DNA of 5,390 nucleotides, from positions 1 through 5,390 of the forward strand of contig PWZC01000260.1 of NCBI GenBank assembly GCA_003567615.1, given 5' to 3'. The position numbers and the translations under genes were made by a program. The DNA comes from Gemmatimonadota bacterium (GTDB taxonomy: Bacteria > Gemmatimonadota > Gemmatimonadetes > Longimicrobiales > Gaopeijiaceae). Below the pieces are notes generated by a model. The model did no database searches. It saw nothing but the letters and a program-made list of their open reading frames with translations, and was not told the origin of the DNA. Position 1 is the stretch's first letter. Every line of letters starts with the position of its first letter. This document shows, piece by piece, positions 1 to 4,449 of this stretch.

Positions 1-227
1 GACTCGGCGTCATCCACTGCCCGGAACACCCGGGCCGCAACCAGCTGTCCCGAGGTGAAGTCGGGGAGGCGGGCGAGCCCGTCCTCCACAAGAGAGAGGG
101 CCTCGTCCAGATCCCCCTTCCGACGGTAGGCGTCCGCCAACGGGGCGAAGGCACGGCCCTCCGGGTCCCTCTGGGACCAGAAGCGGGCCCGGAGTTCACG
201 AATCTCCTGGTCGACGGCCTGGGACAC
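1..227 (-). CDS. TPR-repeat protein, 5' part only (runs off the left edge)
   Basis: The minus strand reads open from a GTG at 227 to the window edge, giving 75 complete codons that begin MSQAVDQEIRELRARFWSQ. The start is chosen because GGAGGAG (239-233) lies 5 nt upstream. Residues about 26-59 form one well-kept tetratricopeptide repeat: L30, Y34, G38, A43, L46 and P55 fall at the usual TPR positions, and a second helical segment begins at about residue 60. TPR proteins are helical scaffolds that bind other proteins; the partner and cell location cannot be told from this fragment. No signal peptide or membrane helix is visible in these 75 residues. The gene is divergent from the ppiD-like gene across a 435-bp gap and has its own candidate promoter (339-368). 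The FWSQRDPEGRAF segment resembles the start of TPR proteins I recall from Gemmatimonadota. The reading frame and TPR call are firm; function is unknown. Confidence 0.82.
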   Translation of the reverse strand, partial: MSQAVDQEIRELRARFWSQRDPEGRAFAPLADAYRRKGDLDEALSLVEDGLARLPDFTSGQLVAARVFRAVDDAE

Positions 228-277
228 CGGATCTCCTCCGACGATGGGATGGGTGACGGCGAACCGGCCGGAGACCC

Positions 278-294
278 TCCATGGGCCCCATGGA
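278..294. repeat. 17-bp dyad, TCCATGGG-C-CCCATGGA
   Basis: Two perfect 8-bp arms are separated by a single base. With only a 1-nt centre it is better read as a DNA dyad (possible protein-binding site) than as an RNA hairpin. It lies in the leader of the divergent TPR gene, about 50 bp upstream of its start codon and downstream of its candidate promoter. No match to a named operator is recognised. Confidence 0.5.
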
Positions 295-338
295 AGCCGA
301 CCTGGACCGGCCAGGGCGCTCCAAGACCGGGTTCCGCC

Positions 339-368
339 AAGTTACCGGGGCTCTTCCCGGGGTGTCAA
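339..368 (-). promoter_or_regulatory. Candidate sigma-70-type promoter for the left TPR gene
   Basis: On the minus strand a perfect TTGACA (368-363) is followed after 18 nt by TAACTT (344-339), which keeps the TA---T skeleton of a -10 box. A start near 332 would give a leader of about 105 nt before the GTG at 227; that leader includes the dyad at 278-294. The -35 match is exact but the -10 is weak, and high-GC bacteria often use other sigma factors. Confidence 0.45.
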
Positions 369-393
369 CGCACCGTCTTCCGGGGTGGACTGG

Positions 394-422
394 TTGAGAG
401 CCTCCCGGGCTTCCATTAGTAT
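394..422 (+). promoter_or_regulatory. Candidate sigma-70-type promoter for the ppiD-like gene
   Basis: TTGAGA (394-399, five of six consensus bases) and TAGTAT (417-422, four of six including the key first two and last) are separated by the ideal 17 nt. The predicted start lies near 429, about 15 nt before the palindrome cluster. This is the best promoter match on the plus strand. A second, weaker -10-like TATAAG at 539-544 has no good -35 partner. Confidence 0.5.
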
Positions 423-443
423 GGGCGTTCCATCGGACCAACC

Positions 444-455
444 GGTCGATCGACC
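444..455. repeat. 12-bp perfect palindrome GGTCGATCGACC
   Basis: A perfect palindrome overlapping ACCGGT (441-446), itself palindromic, and sharing its last base with the 18-bp palindrome that follows. It sits just downstream of the candidate ppiD promoter, a position where a bound repressor could block transcription. That role is inference. Confidence 0.6.
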
Positions 456-472
456 ATCGAACGCGTTCGATG
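455..472. promoter_or_regulatory. 18-bp perfect palindrome CATCGAACGCGTTCGATG, candidate operator
   Basis: Every base pairs with its mirror across the centre between 463 and 464. As RNA it could also form a 7-bp stem with a CGCG tetraloop. It lies about 33 bp past the -10 of the candidate ppiD promoter and 190 bp before the start codon. The half-site GTTCGATG recurs at 610-617, nearer the gene. It resembles the GAAC/GTTC half-sites of LexA boxes of Gram-positive bacteria, but the spacer is 2 nt rather than 4, so no regulator is assigned. Confidence 0.55.
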
Positions 473-519
473 AGGGTATCGGCACAGGGCTCCAGGCAGT
501 GAAGGACCCCGATTCCGAA

Positions 520-534
520 CCAACCTCGGGTTGG
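520..534 (+). other. Leader hairpin CCAACC-TCG-GGTTGG
   Basis: A perfect 6-bp stem with a 3-nt loop in the probable ppiD leader. It could compete with pairing of CCCGA (508-512) to TCGGG (526-530), so two exclusive foldings are possible. No T-run follows, so it does not look like an attenuator terminator. It may be chance in GC-rich DNA. Confidence 0.3.
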
Positions 535-556
535 GCTGTATAAGGAAGGGTTTCAC

Positions 557-573
557 CGGGCGATCCACGCCCG
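557..573 (+). other. Leader hairpin CGGGCG-ATCCA-CGCCCG
   Basis: A perfect 6-bp GC-rich stem with a 5-nt loop, 90 nt before the ppiD-like start codon and in the probable untranslated leader. No T-run follows. Its function is unknown and it could be chance. Confidence 0.3.
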
Positions 574-646
574 TTGAAGGGAGCATTCGGTCCGCGCCAC
601 CACGGCCCGGTTCGATGATCCAAGGAATTCAAGAGGCGCCTGGAAC

Positions 647-652
647 AAGGAG
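647..652 (+). promoter_or_regulatory. Ribosome binding site AAGGAG that sets the ppiD-like start
   Basis: AAGGAG lies 10 nt before ATG 663 and 13 nt before ATG 666. The frame is open further upstream with ATGs at 531 and 615, but neither has a Shine-Dalgarno site, and starting there would put 16-44 polar residues ahead of the membrane anchor. The site therefore favours 663. Confidence 0.7.
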
Positions 653-662
653 TGGCTTGCCC

Positions 663-2507
663 ATGATGCGGCAGATGCGGGAAAACACCAAGTGGATCAT
701 GCTGATCACGGCGGCCGCCTTCGTGGCCCTCATGGTTTTCGAGTGGGGGATGGACGCCAGCGGCCAGAGCGGCGGGGCCGGTGACGTGGGTCGGGTCGGC
801 AGTACGAATGTGTCCGTCATTGACTACCAGAACGTCTACCGGAACCTCTACGACCAGATCTCGCGCTCACAGGATGAGCCCATCTCCACGGCGCAGAACC
901 GTGAGATCGAGGATCTGGCGTGGAACGAGATCGTCAACCAGATCCTCATCCAGCAGGAGTTGGAGCGTCGGGGCATCCGGGTTTCGGACGATGAGATCCG
1001 CGCCGCCGTCCGGACGTCTCCGCCTGAGGGCCTCCGGGACGATCCGGCCTTCCAGACCGACGGGCAGTTCGATCCCCAGCGGTGGCAGCAGTTCCTGTGC
1101 AGCGCTGCTCAGGATCCCTTCTTCCTGCAGCAGCTCGAGCAGTACTACCGGGACGTGATCCCCCGGAGCAAGCTGGTCAGCCAGTTGACCTCCGGTGTGT
1201 TCATCTCCGATGAGCGCCTCTGGCAGGAGTTCCGGGAGCAGAATGAGCAGGTGGAGGTGAGCTTCGTCGCTCTCTCCGCCGCCAACCGGGTTGCCGACTC
1301 CGAGGTTCCCGTAAGTCGGGACGATGTGGAGGCCTACTACCGGGAGAACCGGGACGACTTCGCCATCCCGGCTGCGGCGCAGATCCGATTCGTCTCCATG
1401 ACCAAGGCTCCCACCGCCGCCGATACCGTAGCGGCGGAGGAGCGGGCGCAGCGGATCTACGAGCGAATCCAGGAGGGCGAGTCGTTCGAGGATCTGGTAG
1501 ACCTGGAGAGCGATGACCGCCAGAGCGCGGCCCAGGGAGGCCAGCTCCCACCCTTCTCCCGGGGCGCCTGGCCCGAGGCCTTCGAGGAGGCGGCCTTCAA
1601 CCTGCCCATCGGCGAGGTGAGTGAGCCCATCCGCACCCCCACGGGGTGGCATGTGCTCGAGGTTCTCTCCCGGGAGGATGACCAGGTAGAGGCCCGGCAT
1701 ATCTTCGTCAGCCTGGACCGGACCACCGATTCGGAGATCCGCCTCCTGACCCGTGCGGACTCCCTGGAGACGATGGGCCGGAACATGACGCTGGACGAGG
1801 CCGCTTCCCGCATGGGCCTGTCCGTCCAGGAGGGGGAGATTACCGAGGACTTCGCCATCCTGCCCGGTGTCGGAAACGCCGACGAAGCGCAGATCTGGAT
1901 CTTCGAGGAGGGTGAGGGCGCGCCCGGCGAGGTGAGCCCCGTCTTCGAAACCCGCGAGGCCTTCTACATGCTGGAGGTGACGGGACAGTCTCGGGCGGGC
2001 TTCCTTTCGGTAGACGACGTGGCCGGAGAGATCGAGGCGCGGATCCGGTTGGAGCGGAAGGTCGAGCGCACAATGGAAGAGGCTCGTGGACTTCGCGACG
2101 AGATCCGGGGAAGCGCCTCCCTCGAAGCGGTGGCCGAACGTATCGGGGTGGAGGTGAACACCTCCGAACCGTTCACACGGCTGGACTTCGTGCCCGGTCT
2201 CGGGAACCGCAACGCCGCCGTCGGTGCTGCCTTCAGCCGTCAGCCCGGTGAGATCGCCGGCCCGGTTCGGGTTGGGTCGCAGGTCTTCCTGATCCGTGTG
2301 GAAGACCGGATCGAGGCGGACCGGGAGACCTGGGAGATCCAGAAGCCCTTCCAGCGGGCGCAGCGCACCGCCCAGATCCGCCAGGAGCGTCTGGATCGGT
2401 GGATCGATGGTCTCCGTGAGGTGACGCGGATCCGGGACAACCGGGCCGAGTACTTCCGGATGGTGGAGCAGCAGGCCGATCGGCCGCAGATCCCCATGGC
2501 CTTCTGA
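663..2507 (+). CDS. ppiD: Membrane-anchored periplasmic chaperone, PpiD/SurA parvulin family
   Basis: Starting at ATG 663 the protein has 614 residues, close to the usual size of PpiD (about 620). Residues 1-10 are basic (MMRQMRENTK), followed by one hydrophobic helix at about 11-27, giving a type II anchor with the rest outside the cytoplasmic membrane. Residues about 40-235 look like the SurA_N/chaperone region. A parvulin (PPIC) domain spans about 239-338, with SDDRQSAAQGGQLPPFSRG, the EAFEEAAF block, GEVSEPIRT and GWHVLEV. Two more degenerate parvulin-like blocks follow, at about 341-440 (opening with EARHIFV) and about 483-547 (PGLGN, GEIAGPV). The first domain lacks the usual opening HI(L/V) histidine (IRFVS instead), although H330 of GWH is kept. 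Family knowledge: PpiD assists proteins leaving the Sec translocon and its E. coli parvulin domain is reported to lack isomerase activity; a mainly chaperone role is inferred here. Only one cysteine (C146). It is monocistronic and ends before a strong terminator. Confidence 0.85.
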   Translation: MMRQMRENTKWIMLITAAAFVALMVFEWGMDASGQSGGAGDVGRVGSTNVSVIDYQNVYRNLYDQISRSQDEPISTAQNREIEDLAWNEIVNQILIQQELERRGIRVSDDEIRAAVRTSPPEGLRDDPAFQTDGQFDPQRWQQFLCSAAQDPFFLQQLEQYYRDVIPRSKLVSQLTSGVFISDERLWQEFREQNEQVEVSFVALSAANRVADSEVPVSRDDVEAYYRENRDDFAIPAAAQIRFVSMTKAPTAADTVAAEERAQRIYERIQEGESFEDLVDLESDDRQSAAQGGQLPPFSRGAWPEAFEEAAFNLPIGEVSEPIRTPTGWHVLEVLSREDDQVEARHIFVSLDRTTDSEIRLLTRADSLETMGRNMTLDEAASRMGLSVQEGEITEDFAILPGVGNADEAQIWIFEEGEGAPGEVSPVFETREAFYMLEVTGQSRAGFLSVDDVAGEIEARIRLERKVERTMEEARGLRDEIRGSASLEAVAERIGVEVNTSEPFTRLDFVPGLGNRNAAVGAAFSRQPGEIAGPVRVGSQVFLIRVEDRIEADRETWEIQKPFQRAQRTAQIRQERLDRWIDGLREVTRIRDNRAEYFRMVEQQADRPQIPMAF

Positions 2508-2527
2508 TCCGTTCAGGAAGGAAGGGA

Positions 2528-2550
2528 CTCGGGAGCACAACGCTCCCGGG
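2528..2550. other. Hairpin upstream of the convergent terminator
   Basis: CGGGAGC (2530-2536) pairs with GCTCCCG (2542-2548) around the loop ACAAC; the stem can extend by a T-G wobble and a C-G pair to 2528/2550. It begins 20 nt after the ppiD-like stop. No T-run follows, so it may protect the mRNA 3' end or assist the terminator just downstream. Confidence 0.5.
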
Positions 2551-2556
2551 CACACG

Positions 2557-2591
2557 GAAGCCCCCGACGCCACGTTGGCGTCGGGGGCTTC
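2557..2591. terminator. Strong Rho-independent-like terminator between convergent genes
   Basis: GAAGCCCCCGACGCCA (2557-2572) pairs perfectly with TGGCGTCGGGGGCTTC (2576-2591), a 16-bp stem with the loop CGT. On the plus strand the stem runs into TTCGTT, a modest T-rich tail, so it fits the ppiD-like transcript best. On the minus strand the tail is poor in T, but the symmetrical stem lies 58 nt past the tatA stop and may work for that operon too. Confidence 0.85.
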
Positions 2592-2648
2592 TTCGTTGAT
2601 CTCAGATTCTATGCCGGGGCCCCATCCACTCCCGCGGCCATCAGCTCT

Positions 2649-2909
2649 CTACTGCCGGGTCGTCAGCCGGCGGGTATCCCCGTTGTTCTCGTCATCGGTG
2701 GGCCGACTCTCGGGGGGCTCGCGCCGCTCCCCACGATCAGCCCCCTCCTCGGGAAGCTTGAGCTCCGTTTCGATTTCCCGGAGAGAACCCTTGAACTCCC
2801 GGATCCCCTTCCCCAGCGACGACCCGATCTCCGGGAGCCGCTTGGCGCCGAACAGAAGCAAGAGGGCCATGAAGATCAGAACGATCTCCCACATACCGAG
2901 TCCAAACAT
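2649..2909 (-). CDS. tatA: Twin-arginine translocase subunit TatA/TatE family
   Basis: This 86-residue protein has the full TatA plan. It has a short N-terminus (MFGLGMWEI) and one membrane helix at about 5-20 with a polar residue, E8, at the position where the family keeps a polar side chain. The F20-G21 hinge follows, then an amphipathic helix at about 22-45 with the LPE, G29, G33 and F39 signature, and an acidic unstructured tail (about 52-80). TatA oligomers form the passage through which the Tat system exports folded proteins across the cytoplasmic membrane. ATG 2909 is chosen because the family starts directly at this helix; GGGAGG lies 10 nt upstream (2925-2920). It is the last gene of the minus-strand set, 37 nt after the DUF4321-like gene. 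No tatC or tatB is in the window. TatA and TatB are hard to separate in such lineages; length and hinge favour TatA. Confidence 0.93.
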   Translation of the reverse strand: MFGLGMWEIVLIFMALLLLFGAKRLPEIGSSLGKGIREFKGSLREIETELKLPEEGADRGERREPPESRPTDDENNGDTRRLTTRQ

Positions 2910-2928
2910 CGTCTACCTACCTCCCATA

Positions 2929-2945
2929 CGGACCGCTCGGGTCCG
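2929..2945 (-). other. Intercistronic hairpin CGGACC-CGAGC-GGTCCG
   Basis: A perfect 6-bp inverted repeat with a 5-nt loop fills the 37-nt gap between the DUF4321-like stop and the tatA ribosome binding site. It has no T-run, so it is unlikely to terminate. It could stabilise the tatA mRNA after processing or modulate tatA relative to its upstream gene. Confidence 0.4.
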
Positions 2946-2946
2946 A

Positions 2947-3234
2947 TCAGATCAGGGAACGGGCCACCACGGCCGTAATGAGAACGCCCACCACCGTGAG
3001 CACATTCAGGGAAACCGACAGGGGACCCAGGGTCAAGGCCACCGCCACCAGGTCCACGTGAAGCGGACCCAGGGACGCGGCCACCGACGTGGTCAGGAAA
3101 TCACGGGCAGCGCTGTCCGGAAGGAACCGCTCGCTGAGAAGCGTGAGAAGCCCCCCCAGGAAGAGTCCGATCACCAACACCCAGAAGGCCCGACGGCCGG
3201 ACCGCCTCTGGTGGGAATCCAGAAGACCGTTCAC
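2947..3234 (-). CDS. Small two-helix membrane protein, DUF4321-like
   Basis: This 95-residue protein has a short basic N-terminus (R10-R15) and a membrane helix at about 17-34 with a small-residue stretch (GLFLGG). A middle loop with SAARDFL follows, then the segment GPLHVDLVAVALTLGPLSVSLN at about 56-77, and a second membrane helix at about 74-92. The order, with a G-PL-xDL-LTLG block before the last helix, matches what I recall of the DUF4321 family, whose function is unknown. The GTG start at 3234 is supported by GGAGG about 7 nt upstream. The basic N-terminus suggests both ends are cytoplasmic. It is followed 37 nt later by tatA and preceded by a 144-nt gap after the prenyl synthase, so it could be co-transcribed with either. 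The gene is well supported; the family name is from memory and unverified. Confidence 0.75.
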   Translation of the reverse strand: MNGLLDSHQRRSGRRAFWVLVIGLFLGGLLTLLSERFLPDSAARDFLTTSVAASLGPLHVDLVAVALTLGPLSVSLNVLTVVGVLITAVVARSLI

Positions 3235-3378
3235 CGGATCCCTCCGGGACTCCGCGCCTCAGGTAGCGTACGATTCATCTTGGGAAGCTAACCAATCTGC
3301 TGCCAGGGGACACCTCGACCGGGGGGACCGTGAGATCCACCGGGCAGGACGGCTGGAGCGGTTCGAGTGCGACGATCT
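3235..3378 (-). other. Gap between prenyl synthase and DUF4321-like gene
   Basis: This 144-bp gap has no terminator with a T-run. A 16-codon frame (3278-3231) ends in a TGA that overlaps the downstream GTG but has no Shine-Dalgarno site. A weak promoter-like pair, TTGGTT and TACGCT with 19 nt between, lies near 3265-3295 on the minus strand. Whether the last two genes have their own promoter cannot be decided from sequence alone. Confidence 0.4.
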
Positions 3379-4449
3379 CTAACGACTCCGCTCGATGGCG
3401 TAGATGATGGCGGCCCGGAGGGCTTCCACCGCCGGCCCTTCGGCCCCTACCGACACCAGCGCCGCCTCCGCCCGGGCCGCAAAGGTCTCTGCGCGTTGCC
3501 GGGCATAGTCGAGCCCCCCCACATCCCGCACGATTGAGACGATCTCCTGGATCTCCTCATCGGAGGGATCGAGGCGGGTGAAGAACCGACGGATGCGGCC
3601 CTCGTCCTCGGCATTCACCCGTCGCAGGGCCTCCACCAGGGGAAGCGTGACCTTCCGTTCCCGGAGGTCGTGCCCCGTGGGCTTTCCGGTGATCTCCTCG
3701 TCCCCCACATAGTCCAGGAGGTCATCGGCGATCTGGAACGCCATGCCAAGGGCGTGGCCGTACGTGCGGAAGGCCTGGCGATGCTCGCTGCACCCCACCA
3801 GTGCCCCGATCTCGCAGGCGGCCGCCATGAGACTGGCGGTCTTGGAAGCGATGAGCCGGTCGTAGTCGTCCTCCGAGAAGTCGAGGGCGTCGAAGGAGGT
3901 GAGCTGCCGGAGTTCGCCCACACTCATTTCGCTCGAAGCCTGGGCCAACGATGAGATGGCGGAGAGATGACCAAGACGGGCCAACTCCCGAATGGAGCGG
4001 GCGTAGAGGAAATCCCCGGTGATGACGGCGATCTGGTGCGTCCAGAGTTGGTTCACCGTGGGCATGCCCCTCCGGAGGACCGAGTGGTCCACGGCGTCAT
4101 CATGGACCAGCGTCGCCAGGTGCACCATCTCCACCACCGCCGCCAGGGGAACGGCGTCGGCATGGGGCCGACCGCCAACCTGGTTTGCCAGGAGGAGAAG
4201 GGTCGGGCGGAAGAGTTTCCCTCGCATCTTGAGGAGATACTCGTTCACCTCCTCCTGCATATGGAAGTCCGCCGATAGGATGCGCCGCATCTCCTGAACC
4301 ACATCGTCCAGGAGGTGCCGCACCGGATCCTGGATGCGGGCGAGGCGCGAGATCTTGGGCGCCATGGCCGGGGGTGAAGGGTTGATCATCTGCTCGCGTA
4401 GGGGACGGGAATCAGGCCGGCCGCAGCCGGGCCTCCCACCTCGCGTCAC
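3379..4449 (-). CDS. Trans-polyprenyl diphosphate synthase (long-chain type)
   Basis: This 356-residue cytoplasmic enzyme adds isopentenyl diphosphate units to an allylic primer to build a linear polyprenyl diphosphate. All family signatures are present: GKLFRP (77-82), the first aspartate-rich motif DDAVD (117-121) followed by RRGMPT, GDFLYAR (145-151), SKTASL (202-207), and the second aspartate-rich motif FQIADDLLDY (238-247) followed by GKPTGHDL and K266. The residue five before the first motif is alanine (A112). This small side chain is typical of enzymes making long chains, such as the octaprenyl enzyme of E. coli (TATLLHDD), rather than farnesyl synthases. The likely product is a quinone side chain, but chain length cannot be fixed. 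The GTG start overlaps the upstream TPR stop. Residues 1-28 are outside the domain; ATG 4389 (336 residues) and ATG 4365 are alternatives with weaker or no ribosome sites. Confidence 0.9.
   Translation of the reverse strand: MTRGGRPGCGRPDSRPLREQMINPSPPAMAPKISRLARIQDPVRHLLDDVVQEMRRILSADFHMQEEVNEYLLKMRGKLFRPTLLLLANQVGGRPHADAVPLAAVVEMVHLATLVHDDAVDHSVLRRGMPTVNQLWTHQIAVITGDFLYARSIRELARLGHLSAISSLAQASSEMSVGELRQLTSFDALDFSEDDYDRLIASKTASLMAAACEIGALVGCSEHRQAFRTYGHALGMAFQIADDLLDYVGDEEITGKPTGHDLRERKVTLPLVEALRRVNAEDEGRIRRFFTRLDPSDEEIQEIVSIVRDVGGLDYARQRAETFAARAEAALVSVGAEGPAVEALRAAIIYAIERSR

Larger units (their letters stand above)
228..662. other. Divergent intergenic region between TPR gene and ppiD-like gene
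   Basis: This 435-bp stretch separates two divergent genes. No convincing protein gene is seen: frames open here in both strands lack Shine-Dalgarno sites and have the Arg/Pro/Ser-rich composition of out-of-frame GC-rich DNA. It holds a minus-strand promoter candidate (339-368), a plus-strand promoter candidate (394-422), palindromes at 278-294, 444-455 and 455-472, and small hairpins at 520-534 and 557-573. If transcription starts near 429, the ppiD-like mRNA would have a leader of about 230 nt, long enough for post-transcriptional control. I recognise no known riboswitch or RNA family in it. Confidence 0.7.

Noticed and set aside
457..470. LexA (SOS) box in the palindrome TCGAAC-GC-GTTCGA
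   Set aside because: Half-sites match the Gram-positive-type LexA box, but that box has 4 nt between GAAC and GTTC and here there are 2; a ppiD-like gene is also not a usual SOS target.
244..543. 99-codon plus-strand frame in the divergent intergenic region
   Set aside because: No Shine-Dalgarno site, it spans both promoter candidates and the palindromes, and its composition is not protein-like.
531..662. N-terminal extension of the ppiD-like protein from ATG 531
   Set aside because: No ribosome site at 531 or 615. The extension is polar and Pro/Arg/Gly-rich ahead of a clear membrane anchor, while AAGGAG precedes ATG 663.
867..2573. 568-codon open frame antisense to the ppiD-like gene
   Set aside because: It mirrors the codon pattern of the sense gene, is rich in Leu, Gly, Pro and His without any recognisable motif, and crosses the terminator region. 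Long antisense frames are common in GC-rich genes.
2575..3291. 238-codon plus-strand frame across tatA and the DUF4321-like gene
   Set aside because: Ser/Arg/Pro-rich composition, no ribosome site, and it lies opposite two well-supported genes; it also begins within the terminator.
3357..3393. Inverted repeat GAGCGG / CCGCTC around the prenyl synthase stop as a terminator
   Set aside because: The loop is about 25 nt, the inner pairing is interrupted and no T-run follows.
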